Source of the DNA: Streptococcus mitis
GTDB taxonomy: Bacteria > Bacillota > Bacilli > Lactobacillales > Streptococcaceae
Assembly (NCBI RefSeq): GCF_005144795.1
Contig: NZ_SWFJ01000001.1
Coordinates: 62,001-126,000 of the forward strand
Reading direction: 5' to 3'
DNA: 64,000 nt
The notes under the pieces are model-generated. The model was not told the DNA's origin, made no database searches, and worked only from the letters and a program-made list of their open reading frames with translations. Shown in pieces: positions 9,906-19,210 of this stretch. The number at the start of each line of letters is the position of its first letter. Position 1 is the first letter of the stretch. The position numbers and the translations under genes were made by a program.

Positions 9906-11664
9906 GTTCCAATTCCTCTTTCGATAGTTGTGAATAGGCAATTTCTTGGTAAACTTCGTTATTAGCTAGAAGTTCCTTGTGGGTGCCTTGTCCCACGACT
10001 TTTCCTTGATCCAAGACCAAAATCAAATCTGCATCCATAATCGTTGAAATACGTTGTGCAACGATAAGTTTGGTCATAGATTTTGTTTTCTCTGCTAGCT
10101 CTTGGCGTAGGACACGGTCTGTCTTGTAGTCCAAGGCTGAGAAGGAGTCATCAAAGATGAGGATTTCTGTCTTCCGAGCCAAGGCACGCGCAATTGCTAG
10201 ACGCTGTCTTTGACCACCTGAGAAGTTGGTTCCTCCTTGGGCTACTTCTGACTCTAAACCCGCTTCCTTGTCTTCGATAAAGTTCTTAGACTGGGCCAAT
10301 TCCAAAGCCTGCCACATAGCCTGCTCACTAAGCGGTGTTTCTTGACTCTGTCCAAAGTCTAGATTGCCCTTGACATCACCTGAAAAGAGAACCGCTTTCT
10401 GAGGAATATAACCAACCTTGTTGCGCAAATCTTCTAAGGCATAGTCTTGAACATTGACACCGTCCACCAGAATTTCTCCTGCTGATACGTCGTAGAAACG
10501 TGGAATCAGATTGACCAGAGTTGATTTACCAGAACCTGTTGACCCAATAAAGGCCACTGTTTGACCAGCTTCCGCTTTAAAGCTAACATTCTCAATAACC
10601 GCCTCCGAATTTGCCGCATAGCGGAAGGTCACATCCTTAAATTCGACCTGACCTTTGAGGTTTTCATCAGCCAGCTGTACTTGAGCAGGATTTTGGATAG
10701 AAGAATGCAAATCTAAAACTTGATTAATCCGCTTGGCAGAGACCATAGTTCGGGGAAGAACGATGAAGAGCGCCCCCATGAGAAGGAAGCCCATGACAAC
10801 CTGCATGGCATAAGACATGAAAACAACCATGTCACTAAAGAGAGGCAGACGCGCTGTCGGAGCAGCATCGTTGATTACATAGGCCCCAATCCAGTAAATC
10901 GCCACACTCAAACCACTTGAAATCCCCATCATGATGGGATTTAAAATGGCCATAAGACGGTTGACAAACAAATTCAAGCGTGTCAATTCATCATTTGCTG
11001 CTGCAAATTTTTCATTTTGGTAATCCTCTGCATTATAGGCACGAACGACACGAATACCTGTTAAACTTTCACGAGTAATACTGTTCAATTTATCAGTCAG
11101 ACTTTGAATCAAGGACTGTTTTGGAAAGGCTAACGTCATCAAAACAGTCGTCATTAAAACGTTGACAATCACTGCCACAAGTACGGCCCAGAGCCAGTAT
11201 TCTGAATGACCTAAAATCTTCCCGATAGCCCAGATAGCCATAATCGGACCACGCGTAACTACTTGCAAGCCCATGGTAATCAACATCTGAACCTGAGTAA
11301 TGTCATTGGTGGTACGAGTTAGGAGACTGGGAATAGAGAATTTCTTAATCTCTGTCTGCGAGTAATCCAAAACTCGGTTAAAAATATCACTTCTCAGCCT
11401 ACTAGTATAAGAAGCCGCCACTCTGGACGCAAAAAATCCAACTGCAACTGCGGATAAGAAGGCTAGAAAGGACATTCCCACCATCATACCTGCTGGTTGC
11501 CATAACTCATCCAAGTTGGTAGCCTGAGTTCCTAGTAAATCCGTGATTTTAGAGATATAGGTCGGCACTTCCAACTCTAGATAAACTGAAAAGCAGGTAA
11601 AGAGAATGGCTAGTAAAATCATCCCCCATTCTTTTCCACTAATTCGTTTTGCTAATTTCTTCAT
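9895..11664 (-). CDS. Heterodimeric ABC exporter, degenerate-site subunit
   Basis: Half-transporter of 589 aa with an exporter membrane domain (~15-330) and a nucleotide-binding domain: Walker A GSTGSGKST, signature FSGGQRQRL, Walker B ILIFDDSFSALD and switch region LIVAQRIST. The Walker B glutamate is Asp and the H-loop histidine is Gln; both are hallmark changes of the non-hydrolysing subunit in heterodimeric exporters. It overlaps the MarR gene by 26 bases at its start and the partner subunit by 11 bases at its end, so the three form one tightly coupled operon. Confidence 0.92.
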   Translation of the reverse strand: MKKLAKRISGKEWGMILLAILFTCFSVYLELEVPTYISKITDLLGTQATNLDELWQPAGMMVGMSFLAFLSAVAVGFFASRVAASYTSRLRSDIFNRVLDYSQTEIKKFSIPSLLTRTTNDITQVQMLITMGLQVVTRGPIMAIWAIGKILGHSEYWLWAVLVAVIVNVLMTTVLMTLAFPKQSLIQSLTDKLNSITRESLTGIRVVRAYNAEDYQNEKFAAANDELTRLNLFVNRLMAILNPIMMGISSGLSVAIYWIGAYVINDAAPTARLPLFSDMVVFMSYAMQVVMGFLLMGALFIVLPRTMVSAKRINQVLDLHSSIQNPAQVQLADENLKGQVEFKDVTFRYAANSEAVIENVSFKAEAGQTVAFIGSTGSGKSTLVNLIPRFYDVSAGEILVDGVNVQDYALEDLRNKVGYIPQKAVLFSGDVKGNLDFGQSQETPLSEQAMWQALELAQSKNFIEDKEAGLESEVAQGGTNFSGGQRQRLAIARALARKTEILIFDDSFSALDYKTDRVLRQELAEKTKSMTKLIVAQRISTIMDADLILVLDQGKVVGQGTHKELLANNEVYQEIAYSQLSKEELEHGK

Positions 11665-12109
11665 TATCTCCTCCTATTCTCTTGATATTTTCCTGTAGTT
11701 GAGCCAGAACTTTCTCAAAAATCAGTAATTCATCTTCATCAATACCTTCCATCAACTGCTTGTCTATCCGTTCAAAAAAAGCCTTAACCTGTTGCATCTG
11801 AGAACGTGCTTTGTCCGTCAAACGAACAAATTTTGCCCGCTTATCAACAGGACTCGCCTCCAATTCCACCAAACCATTTTGCACCATACGCTTGACCAAA
11901 TTACTAGCAACAGACTTGGTAATATTGAGTTCCTGCTCGATATCTTTAATCAAGACCAAGTCTTGGTTTTTCTCACGATTATCCAAAAAACGCACAACCT
12001 GACCTTGAGGCCCACCCATAAATTCAATACCACAACGTTTAGCTTCCTTTTGCACCATCAGGTGAATCTGATGACCAAAACGCTTAAAGACTAACATCGG
12101 TTTATCCAT
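11639..12109 (-). CDS. MarR-family repressor of the ABC exporter operon
   Basis: Winged-helix regulator of 156 aa. The recognition part reads LNITKSVASNLVKRMVQNGLVE and the wing reads SPVDKRAKFVRLTDKA (DxR motif). It is the first gene of the operon with the two exporter subunits, a standard layout in which a drug-like ligand releases the repressor. Three matching dyads in the promoter support autoregulation. AAGGAG precedes the ATG. Confidence 0.92.
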   Translation of the reverse strand: MDKPMLVFKRFGHQIHLMVQKEAKRCGIEFMGGPQGQVVRFLDNREKNQDLVLIKDIEQELNITKSVASNLVKRMVQNGLVELEASPVDKRAKFVRLTDKARSQMQQVKAFFERIDKQLMEGIDEDELLIFEKVLAQLQENIKRIGGDNEEISKTN

Positions 12110-12134
12110 ACTAACTCCTTTCTAACTATTACAT

Positions 12135-12222
12135 TTAGTTCTCCTAGGAACTAAATAAGTTTCCATGGGAACTATTTTACCACTTTGAAAAGAGATGTCA
12201 AGGAAAAGTTTCCTAGAGAACT
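12135..12222 (-). promoter_or_regulatory. MarR-ABC promoter with three operator dyads
   Basis: Promoter TTGACA (12201-12196), 16-bp spacer, TAAAAT (12179-12174). Three related palindromes surround it: TTAGTTCTCCTAGGAACTAA (12135-12154), AGTTTCCATGGGAACT (12158-12173, abutting the -10) and AGTTTCCTAGAGAACT (12207-12222, just upstream of the -35). Consensus AGTTyCC..GGrAACT. Centres are 21 and 49 bp apart. Occupation would cover the whole promoter. Confidence 0.78.
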
Positions 12223-12233
12223 ATTTTCTTCAT

Positions 12234-12267
12234 TCAAAAAATCCCAAGTGAGTTTCTCACTTAGGAT
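12234..12267 (-). terminator. yebC terminator
   Basis: Stem ATCCTAAGTGAG / CTCACTTGGGAT followed on the minus strand by a T-run. Confidence 0.85.
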
Positions 12268-12285
12268 CATGTTTTCTAGGTTAAA

Positions 12286-13002
12286 TTAGAATCCATCTAC
12301 ATTCGTATAAATCTTTTGTACGTCTTCGTCGTCCTCAAGGACACTGTAAAGTTTTTCAAAAGTTTCAAGGTCATCGCCTGACAATTCCACTTCTGACTGA
12401 GGAATCATTTCCAATTCAGTCACTTGGAATTCTTCGATACCTGACTCACGAAGGGCAACGATAGCCTTGTGAAGGTCAGTTGGAGCTGTGTAAACTGTGA
12501 TTGTACCTTCTTCTGCTTCTACATCATCCACATCCACATCTGCTTCAAGCAATTGCTCAAAGACTGCATCCGCATCTTCACCTGCAAATACGATAACTCC
12601 CTTGTTGTCAAAGAGGTATGAAACCGAACCTGAAGCACCCATGTTTCCGCCGTTTTTACCAAAGGCTGCACGGACATTGGCCGCTGTACGGTTAACGTTT
12701 GAAGTCAAAGTATCAACAATCAACATAGAACCATTTGGTCCAAAACCTTCGTAACGTCCTTCTGTAAAGGTTTCGTCTGTGTTTCCTTTAGCCTTGTCCA
12801 AAGCCTTATCGATAACGTGTTTTGGCACTTGGGCTTGTTTAGCACGGTCGATAACGAATTTCAAGGCTGAGTTTGATTCTGGATCTGGATCACCTTTTTT
12901 AGCTGCTACATAGATTTCTACACCAAATTTTGCATATACTTTAGAGTTAGCTCCATCTTTAGCCGTCTTCTTGGCTACGATATTGGCCCATTTACGTCCC
13001 AT
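12286..13002 (-). CDS. yebC: YebC/TACO1-family protein
   Basis: Cytoplasmic protein of 238 aa with the family's N-terminal [21 protein letters not shown] motif region and the FEGYGP-like [20 protein letters not shown] segment. The family has been described both as transcriptional regulators and as translation factors that relieve ribosome stalling; the sequence alone does not decide. It is a single-gene unit with its own terminator. A TATAAT box lies about 30 bases before the ATG on the minus strand. Confidence 0.93.
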   Translation of the reverse strand: MGRKWANIVAKKTAKDGANSKVYAKFGVEIYVAAKKGDPDPESNSALKFVIDRAKQAQVPKHVIDKALDKAKGNTDETFTEGRYEGFGPNGSMLIVDTLTSNVNRTAANVRAAFGKNGGNMGASGSVSYLFDNKGVIVFAGEDADAVFEQLLEADVDVDDVEAEEGTITVYTAPTDLHKAIVALRESGIEEFQVTELEMIPQSEVELSGDDLETFEKLYSVLEDDEDVQKIYTNVDGF

Positions 13003-13098
13003 TAGGAATCTCCTTTTTTCACATTTTAATCTTTCTTATTATAACACAAGTTTTTTCGATTTTCACTAGAGGAAATAGATTTTATTCAGTAAATCAAG

Positions 13099-14469
13099 CT
13101 AGGATGACACTTTTGTTGCCAAGATGGTCTTGCCTTCTTTTATCAAGGGGTGACGGAAAAGAGAAAAGTACAGTTGGATGGCCATGGCAACCCAGATAAG
13201 GGGTTCACAAAGGATAACACCCTTATAGCCCGCCCAAGGGATAATCAAGACCACAAAAGCGATTTTCCCGATTAGTTCGATAAAGCTAGAAACCAGAGGA
13301 AGGACCTTTTGTCCCAAGCCCTGCAAGCAATTGCGATAAATCAATAAGAGACTCAAAATAGGATAAAAAGCTGAGCTGATTTGCAGATAGAGACTTCCAT
13401 TTTCTATCAAGTAACCATCTGTCGAACTAGCCAAGAAGGAAACCAAGGCTGGACTGGCAAAAAAGAGGAAGATACAAACCAAAACTGCCCAGGACATGCT
13501 TAAACGACTGCCGATTCGAAGGCCTTGAACAATGCGGTCTGGTCGCTTAGCTCCTAGATTCTGAGAAGCAAAGGTCGTCATTGAGGCAGAAATAGCGGTC
13601 ATAGGAAGAAGGGCGAAAGCCATAATGCGGCGAGCTGCCGTCTGAGCACTGATAATTACGGCACCAAAGGTATTAACAGAAGACTGTAAAATCACACTGC
13701 CGATGGACACAATCGAACTCATCAAGCCCATAGCCAAACCTTGCTCCAAGAGATCGGCGTATAAGGCCTTGTCCCATTTGAAATGCTTGAGTTGAGGCAA
13801 AAGTTCTGGCACACTCTTACGGATATAATAAAAACAGAGAACCGCTGATAAGCCTTGCGAAATGATGGTAGCAAGTCCCGCGGATTGAACTCCCAGATGC
13901 AATTGCGTAATGAAATAGAGATCCAGAACCACATTAACCAGAGCAGAGAAAATCAGAAAACCAAGCGCAGCCAGACTGTCCCCAATGGACCGCAACAAGC
14001 CTGCAAAAAGATTATAAGCAAAACTAACACCGACACAGGTCACAATCATAGAAATATATTGATAGGACTGAGGAAGAATTTCTGCAGGAGTATCTAGGTA
14101 TTGCAAGAGAGGATACAAACCGACAAATCCCAGCAACATAACTACAATACTCAAAAGTGCACCTAAAATCCAGGTGGCTGCTACTGCTTCCTTGATTTTT
14201 GTAAAATTCCGAGCACCATAATAACGGGCAATGACAATCCCCATGCCATTGCCAACACCAAGAGTAAAACCTATAATCAGGTCAAAAATCGCTGTTGTCG
14301 CTCCTACTGCAGCCAAGGATTCTTGACCAAGAAAACGCCCAACAATCAAGACATCAGCAGTATTATAGAGCTGTTGAAAAATATTTGACAGCAAGATTGG
14401 GAAGGCAAAACTCACAAGCGAGGGAAGAATAGGACCATGTATCAGGTCCACTGTTCGTTTTTTATTCAT
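13099..14469 (-). CDS. dinF: MATE-family efflux protein DinF
   Basis: Inner-membrane cation-coupled exporter of 456 aa with about 12 helices; the start MNKKRTVDLIHGPILPSLVSFAFPILLS and the LYNTADVLIVGRFLG segment are typical MATE. The position right after recA matches the cinA-recA-dinF competence/SOS operon of mitis-group streptococci. A TATAAT box ends exactly 6 bases before the ATG and there is no Shine-Dalgarno sequence, suggesting an additional leaderless transcript. In S. pneumoniae lytA follows; here yebC is next, so no autolysin gene is present at this site. Confidence 0.9.
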   Translation of the reverse strand: MNKKRTVDLIHGPILPSLVSFAFPILLSNIFQQLYNTADVLIVGRFLGQESLAAVGATTAIFDLIIGFTLGVGNGMGIVIARYYGARNFTKIKEAVAATWILGALLSIVVMLLGFVGLYPLLQYLDTPAEILPQSYQYISMIVTCVGVSFAYNLFAGLLRSIGDSLAALGFLIFSALVNVVLDLYFITQLHLGVQSAGLATIISQGLSAVLCFYYIRKSVPELLPQLKHFKWDKALYADLLEQGLAMGLMSSIVSIGSVILQSSVNTFGAVIISAQTAARRIMAFALLPMTAISASMTTFASQNLGAKRPDRIVQGLRIGSRLSMSWAVLVCIFLFFASPALVSFLASSTDGYLIENGSLYLQISSAFYPILSLLLIYRNCLQGLGQKVLPLVSSFIELIGKIAFVVLIIPWAGYKGVILCEPLIWVAMAIQLYFSLFRHPLIKEGKTILATKVSS

Positions 14470-14475
14470 AAGGCT

Positions 14476-14504
14476 ATTATATCAGCTTTCTAGGGGAGCG
14501 ACAA
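14476..14504 (-). promoter_or_regulatory. dinF-proximal promoter, predicted leaderless start
   Basis: -35 TTGTCG (14504-14499), 17-bp spacer, extended -10 TGATATAAT (-10 at 14481-14476), then AGCCTT and the dinF ATG. Transcription would begin at or next to the A of the ATG. Confidence 0.6.
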
Positions 14505-14551
14505 GAAACAGCAAACTATGCGTGAGCAGAAAACCAGAATAAGGCATCGAA

Positions 14552-14577
14552 AAAGCAGTGGATTTCTCCACTACTTT
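14552..14577 (-). terminator. Terminator between recA and dinF
   Basis: Stem AAAGTAGTGGA / TCCACTGCTTT with a GAAA-type loop and TTTTTC on the minus strand, seven bases after recA. It would attenuate readthrough from recA into dinF. Confidence 0.75.
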
Positions 14578-14583
14578 GACAGC

Positions 14584-15738
14584 TTATTCTTCAATTTCGA
14601 TTTCAAGCTCATCGCCTAGGTCAAGAGTTACTTCTTCATTCACAGATTCTACTTGAGCTACTTCATCTTTTTTGCTTTCAGCAGCTTCTTCTCCATCAAT
14701 CAAACCAAATTGAACACGGACTTGATGGTCGATTTCATCAAAGACTTCTGGGTTATCTGCCAAGTATTTCTTAGCATTTTCAGAACCTTGCCCGATTTTC
14801 TCATCCTTGTAAGAGTACCAAGCTCCTGCTTTTTTGATGATATCCAAATCGCTTGCAATTTTCAAGAGTTCACCAGTCTTAGAAATCCCTTCTCCGTACA
14901 TGATTTCAACGAAGGCTTCCTTAAATGGTGGAGCCACCTTGTTTTTCACGACCTTGATCTTGGTTTCTTTACCGACATTGGTGTCTTTTTGGTCACCAGT
15001 TCCCTTGATTTGTGTGCTTCCACGAACATCCAAACGGACTGATGCGTAGAATTTCAGAGCACGTCCACCAGGAGTTGTTTCTGGATTCCCAAACATGACA
15101 CCAACTTTTTCACGCAATTGGTTGATAAAGATGGCAATTGTTTTTGTTTTATTGATAGAAGCACCGAGCTTACGCATAGCCTGGCTCATCATACGAGCCT
15201 GCAAACCAACGTGGCTATCTCCGATATCTCCATCAATTTCCGCACGAGGTACAAGGGCAGCAACTGAGTCGACTACGACAAGATCCACAGCTCCTGAGTC
15301 AATCAATTTTCCTGCAATCTCAAGACCTTGCTCTCCTGAGTCTGGTTGAGACAAGAGCAATTCGTCAATGTTGACACCAAGGGCCGCAGCATAAGCTGGA
15401 TCGAGGGCATGTTCCGCATCGATAAAGGCTGCAATACCACCTTCTTTTTGTGCTTGCGCAACTGCATGAAGGGCAACCGTTGTCTTACCAGATGACTCTG
15501 GCCCATAGATTTCGATGATACGTCCCTTAGGATAACCACCTGAACCAAGGGCAATGTCAAGAGCCAAAGAACCTGAGCTCATCACTTGCACCTTTTGCTC
15601 GGCACGTTCACCCAAACGCATGATTGATCCTTTACCGAAATCTTTCTCAATCAATTTAAGAGCATCATTCAAGGCTTTTTCACGTTCAGCCCCGAATTTT
15701 TTTGAAATTTCATCTAATTTTTTTGGTTTTTTCGCCAT
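14584..15738 (-). CDS. recA: Recombinase RecA
   Basis: Homologous recombination and SOS co-protease, 384 aa. Walker [10 protein letters not shown] (79-87), Walker B-type [15 protein letters not shown], loop L2 region with [22 protein letters not shown], and an acidic C-terminal tail ([13 protein letters not shown]). Second gene after cinA with a 54-base gap that contains a vegetative promoter, so expression can come both from the competence box upstream of cinA and locally. Essential for natural transformation in streptococci. Confidence 0.98.
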   Translation of the reverse strand: MAKKPKKLDEISKKFGAEREKALNDALKLIEKDFGKGSIMRLGERAEQKVQVMSSGSLALDIALGSGGYPKGRIIEIYGPESSGKTTVALHAVAQAQKEGGIAAFIDAEHALDPAYAAALGVNIDELLLSQPDSGEQGLEIAGKLIDSGAVDLVVVDSVAALVPRAEIDGDIGDSHVGLQARMMSQAMRKLGASINKTKTIAIFINQLREKVGVMFGNPETTPGGRALKFYASVRLDVRGSTQIKGTGDQKDTNVGKETKIKVVKNKVAPPFKEAFVEIMYGEGISKTGELLKIASDLDIIKKAGAWYSYKDEKIGQGSENAKKYLADNPEVFDEIDHQVRVQFGLIDGEEAAESKKDEVAQVESVNEEVTLDLGDELEIEIEE

Positions 15739-15779
15739 TCTATTCTCCTACATTCTAATGGTCCTCAGACCTATCTACT

Positions 15780-15785
15780 ATTATA
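15780..15785 (-). promoter_or_regulatory. recA-proximal promoter -10
   Basis: Extended -10 TGATATAAT in the cinA-recA gap, with a weak -35 (TTTATT) 17 bp upstream; about 35 bases of leader with a small GGTC-TGAG-GACC hairpin. Explains recA expression outside competence. Confidence 0.6.
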
Positions 15786-15792
15786 TCAAAAG

Positions 15793-17049
15793 TTAGTCAC
15801 TTAATAAAGCCTTGCGAACTAGGTTAAAGGCATGCATAACCGCAATGTGACGTACATCTGCTCGACTTCTACCTCCAATATTAACCCTGATAACCTCAGT
15901 TCCTTGCTCTTGAGCCAAGCCTATGAAGACTGTCCCAGCTGGATGTCCTTCTAGGCTATCTGGTCCTGCCACTCCAGTCAAACTAAGACCAAAATCAGAC
16001 TGGGTCTTACTTCGTGCCTGCTCAGCCATCTTCTGCGCTGTAAATTCAGACACTACACCATGTTCTTCTAAATCCTTGGTAGGAATATCCAACATCCTTG
16101 ATTTTTCCTCCAAGCTATAGGTTACAAAACCACCCTTAAATATACTTGAAGCACCCGAAAAATCTGCCACAGTGGCTTGGAAAAGCCCTGCCGTCAAACT
16201 CTCTGCAGCTGTGATAGTTTTCCCTTGTTTTTTCAGTTCTTCTACCACAATGCTAGCTAAACTAGTTTCTTCCCCATAGCCATAACAAAGGTCTCGTAAA
16301 GAAAGGCCTTCAAAGGTTTGGCGACCTAAGATTTGATTTTCCAAGATATCCAGCGCTTGATTCGCCTCTTCTTGATCACTAGCCTTTGTTGATAGACGCA
16401 GGGTTACCTCTCCTGTCTTGGCATAAGGTGCCAAGGTTGGATCGGTCTGATTATCAATCAAATCAGCCAAAATCGTCACCAGCTGGCTCTCGCCGATCCC
16501 AAAGAAACGAAGAACTCGGGAATATAGCTTGCTTCCTGTCATCAACTTGGGTAGAAGTTGGTTTAAGACCATAGGTTTCAATTCACTTGGCGGCCCTGGA
16601 AGGACGACATAGGTCACTCCATCGACTTCCAATATTCCTCCCACAGCCAGTCCTGTTTCGTTTGGTAGTGGAATCGCCCCTTCTACAATTTGAGCTTGTC
16701 TTTCGTTATTCGGTGTTCGGGCATAGTCTGGTCTCTGGGCAAAAAAGACATCCAACTTCTCCTGAGCCTGAGAATCAAAGACTAATTCTTTTCCTAAGAA
16801 TTTAGCCAGGGTTTGTTTGGTCAAATCGTCCTCAGTTGGCCCCAAACCACCTGTCAAAATCACCAGACTGCTACGTTGACTGGCAATCTCAAGCAGGGAT
16901 AAGAGACGAGCTTCATTGTCTCCTACAGCCGTTTGAAAATATACATCTACCCCAATCTCTGCTAGTTTTTCCGATAAAAACTGGGCATTGGTATTGACAA
17001 TCTGTCCTGTCAAAATCTCTGTTCCAACAGCAATGATTTCTGCTTTCAT
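15793..17049 (-). CDS. cinA: CinA-family competence/damage-inducible protein
   Basis: 418 aa with two parts: an N-terminal MoaB/MogA-like (COG1058) domain ([33 protein letters not shown]) and a C-terminal CinA domain of the nicotinamide-nucleotide amidase type ([30 protein letters not shown]). In streptococci it is a late competence gene that recruits RecA to the membrane. It is first in cinA-recA-dinF and has a competence box 17 bases before the ATG. Confidence 0.96.
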   Translation of the reverse strand: MKAEIIAVGTEILTGQIVNTNAQFLSEKLAEIGVDVYFQTAVGDNEARLLSLLEIASQRSSLVILTGGLGPTEDDLTKQTLAKFLGKELVFDSQAQEKLDVFFAQRPDYARTPNNERQAQIVEGAIPLPNETGLAVGGILEVDGVTYVVLPGPPSELKPMVLNQLLPKLMTGSKLYSRVLRFFGIGESQLVTILADLIDNQTDPTLAPYAKTGEVTLRLSTKASDQEEANQALDILENQILGRQTFEGLSLRDLCYGYGEETSLASIVVEELKKQGKTITAAESLTAGLFQATVADFSGASSIFKGGFVTYSLEEKSRMLDIPTKDLEEHGVVSEFTAQKMAEQARSKTQSDFGLSLTGVAGPDSLEGHPAGTVFIGLAQEQGTEVIRVNIGGRSRADVRHIAVMHAFNLVRKALLSD

Positions 17050-17066
17050 GTTTCCTCCTACCTATC

Positions 17067-17074
17067 TATTCGTA
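17067..17074 (-). promoter_or_regulatory. Competence box (ComX/SigX -10) of cinA-recA-dinF
   Basis: Exact match to the com-box TACGAATA (minus strand), placed to give a leader of about 10 bases containing AGGAGG. This places the operon in the late competence regulon and implies a transformable host. Confidence 0.88.
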
Positions 17075-17085
17075 TTTTTTTGAAA

Positions 17086-17111
17086 AAATCGCAGGAAATT
17101 TCCCACGATTT
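17086..17111 (-). terminator. lytR terminator
   Basis: Stem AAATCGTGGGAA / TTTCCTGCGATTT followed by TTTTTC, between lytR and the cinA competence box; it insulates cinA from upstream transcription. Confidence 0.85.
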
Positions 17112-17116
17112 CATTA

Positions 17117-18169
17117 TTAATTTTGTTCTATTTCTACACTTGAAGCATTCGTTGATGTAGCGGTTCTTCCAAGGGCCACTTCGTATAAAACAGCATTGGT
17201 TTCTACTTCAGTTACTTCCTCTTTACCTAGTGAACGACGTAAGAGATTTTGCATTTCTAACATATGCTCAGTTGTAACAATCTGGTAAGAAATCCCCTGC
17301 AATTCCGCATCTTCTCCGCGCAATTGATGTGTTTCAATATTCTTGAAAGAATCTTGATAACCAAGTAATTGTGGAATACTTTTCGCTGACAAATCAACGT
17401 TTGTTTGCATATTATCAGTCAAAGCTTTTAAAATCCCTTGATAATGACTCACACTGTTCAGACTCAAGACCTTCTCAACAATTTTTTGAATCACTTCACG
17501 CTGACGTTTTTGACGACCATAGTCTCCTTCAGGGTCTTGATAACGCATACGAGAATAAACAAGCGCTTCCTCACCATTTAAAGTCTGCTGTCCAACACCA
17601 ATGGAAATTTTATTAAATTCTTCCTGGTCAGTAATCGAAATTGGGAAACCGAGTGTATTATTTACAGTCACCCCGCCAACTGCATCAACCAATTGTTGCA
17701 GCCCCTGCATATTCACCATAACGTAACGATCAATATGAATATTCATCATTTTCTGGATAGTTGAGATTGCCAATTCCGCACCACCACCAGCGTAGGCGGC
17801 ATTTAGTTTAGCTTCCTCAACACTACCATCTTTTTGCTGAATTTTTGTTAAAATATCCCGTTCCAAACTCATCATGGTTGTTTTCTTTGTTTTAGGATTG
17901 ACTGTAATGAGAATCATAGAATCACTATTTCCTTCCCAACGATCCGTACGTTCGATATTCCCAGTGTCCACTCCCATCAAAAGAATAGTCAGAGGCTCCG
18001 TCGCTTCAATTACGTTTGTTTCTTCACCAATCTTTTTATAAGTTTTTTGACTCAACGTTGCTGTTCCCTGTTGATAAATTGTATAGGCATAGACTCCAAC
18101 ACCTAACACTGTTACTACTAGAAAAGCAAGTACTGTTCCGATTAATTTTTTAACCATATCATTATTCAT
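17117..18169 (-). CDS. lytR: LytR-CpsA-Psr (LCP) family ligase
   Basis: Membrane-anchored enzyme of 350 aa that attaches anionic glycopolymers (teichoic acid or capsule) to peptidoglycan. It has one N-terminal membrane helix (about 8-30) and an extracellular LCP domain with LLMGVDTGNIERTDRWEGNSD, the catalytic-pocket arginines (SLERDI, YSRMRYQDPEGDYGRQKRQRE) and the usual DAVGGV motif. It overlaps the acetyltransferase stop by 8 bases, so it is the third gene of tsaE-GNAT-lytR. Older annotation as a transcriptional attenuator is outdated. Confidence 0.93.
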   Translation of the reverse strand: MNNDMVKKLIGTVLAFLVVTVLGVGVYAYTIYQQGTATLSQKTYKKIGEETNVIEATEPLTILLMGVDTGNIERTDRWEGNSDSMILITVNPKTKKTTMMSLERDILTKIQQKDGSVEEAKLNAAYAGGGAELAISTIQKMMNIHIDRYVMVNMQGLQQLVDAVGGVTVNNTLGFPISITDQEEFNKISIGVGQQTLNGEEALVYSRMRYQDPEGDYGRQKRQREVIQKIVEKVLSLNSVSHYQGILKALTDNMQTNVDLSAKSIPQLLGYQDSFKNIETHQLRGEDAELQGISYQIVTTEHMLEMQNLLRRSLGKEEVTEVETNAVLYEVALGRTATSTNASSVEIEQN

Positions 18170-18683
18170 CTATCAGTTTGCCCATGAGACAAACATCCAA
18201 AAATGTCCCTTCTTCTAGATAGGCTCCTCTTTCCTGCAATCCCTCCATGGTAAATCCCATTTTAGAGTATAGGTGAATAGCAGCCTCATTTCTTTTTTGC
18301 ACACTTAGTTGCAAACGACGTAAAATACCACTTGATTTAGCCCACTCGATACCTTCCTCTAAAAGAATACCGGCCAAGCCTTGATTCCAAAATTTCTTTT
18401 GAACAACTAAAAAAATATCTCCGATATGCCGAACCCTTAAACGAGAATCTGCAGTAATACTCAGGACTCCTGCAATTGTATCATTTAATAAAGCTAAGAG
18501 AGTAATTTGATTTTCTGAACTAGCTTGTTTTCCGATAAAAAGTACCATTTCTGATTCGCTCATCATGATTCCCTCTTCATCTAAACTAGTAAAATCTGTT
18601 TCCTTGCTTACAAGATTTAAAAAAGCAATCAAATCAGTTGCATCTTGAACTTCAGCCTCACGAATACACAACTCATACTCCAT
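18162..18683 (-). CDS. GNAT-family N-acetyltransferase
   Basis: 173 aa; acetyl-CoA binding region VVQKKFWNQGLAGILLEEGIEW (Q/RxxGxG/A type) and C-terminal NEAAIHLYSKMGFTMEGLQ. The start at 18683 (MEYELCIREAE) is preferred because AAGGAG lies 7 bases upstream; it overlaps tsaE by 11 bases. The substrate cannot be told: its length and C-terminal ERGAYLEEGTFLDVCLM resemble acetyltransferases that act on small molecules or protein N-termini. Confidence 0.88.
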   Translation of the reverse strand: MEYELCIREAEVQDATDLIAFLNLVSKETDFTSLDEEGIMMSESEMVLFIGKQASSENQITLLALLNDTIAGVLSITADSRLRVRHIGDIFLVVQKKFWNQGLAGILLEEGIEWAKSSGILRRLQLSVQKRNEAAIHLYSKMGFTMEGLQERGAYLEEGTFLDVCLMGKLIDE

Positions 18684-19116
18684 CTGAAAGCTCCTTAAGA
18701 AGTTGTTCCGGTCTATGACCTTGAGCATTAAAGCGCAATTGACGGCCCTCATCCTCTTTTAGAATTTCCAATTCTAAATATGAATCCGGTAAATCCTCAC
18801 CTAAAAGATGCCCCCACTCGATGACGGTCACCCCACCACCAAAGAGAAACTCATCCAAGTCAATAGAATCAGCGTCGCCCTCAATACGATAAACATCTAA
18901 ATGATAAAGCGGAAGACGACCTTCATACTCTCTCACAATGGTGTAGGTTGGACTCTTAATCATTTGATGGATATCCAATCCCTTTGCTAAACCTTTTGTA
19001 AAAGTTGTTTTTCCTGCCCCCAACTCTCCAGTCAAAATTAAGACATCATTTTTTTTAAGCAGGTTTCCTAATCTTTCTCCAAGAGCTAAAAGCTCTTCTT
19101 CATTTTTTGTGTACAT
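18673..19116 (-). CDS. tsaE: tRNA t6A biosynthesis ATPase TsaE
   Basis: 147 aa P-loop protein that drives the TsaBD complex in N6-threonylcarbamoyl-adenosine formation at tRNA position 37. Walker A is GELGAGKTT (30-38), followed by KSPTYTIVREY and the YHLDVYRIE and VIEWGHLL motifs characteristic of the family. It is the first gene of the tsaE-GNAT-lytR operon. The ATG sits 6 bases after a TATAAT box with no Shine-Dalgarno sequence, so the mRNA is probably leaderless. Confidence 0.95.
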   Translation of the reverse strand: MYTKNEEELLALGERLGNLLKKNDVLILTGELGAGKTTFTKGLAKGLDIHQMIKSPTYTIVREYEGRLPLYHLDVYRIEGDADSIDLDEFLFGGGVTVIEWGHLLGEDLPDSYLELEILKEDEGRQLRFNAQGHRPEQLLKELSDGV

Positions 19117-19122
19117 GTTACT

Positions 19123-19152
19123 ATTATACCAGAAAGTTTCTTTTTGTGTAAA
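19123..19152 (-). promoter_or_regulatory. tsaE promoter, predicted leaderless start
   Basis: -35 TTTACA (19152-19147), 18-bp spacer, extended -10 TGGTATAAT (-10 at 19128-19123), AGTAAC, then ATG. The predicted transcription start coincides with the start codon. Confidence 0.65.
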
Positions 19153-19210
19153 TTTTCTTTAAAATTTACTATTATAAATTTGGAAATCACTAGCACTTTA
19201 GCTGATTAAC

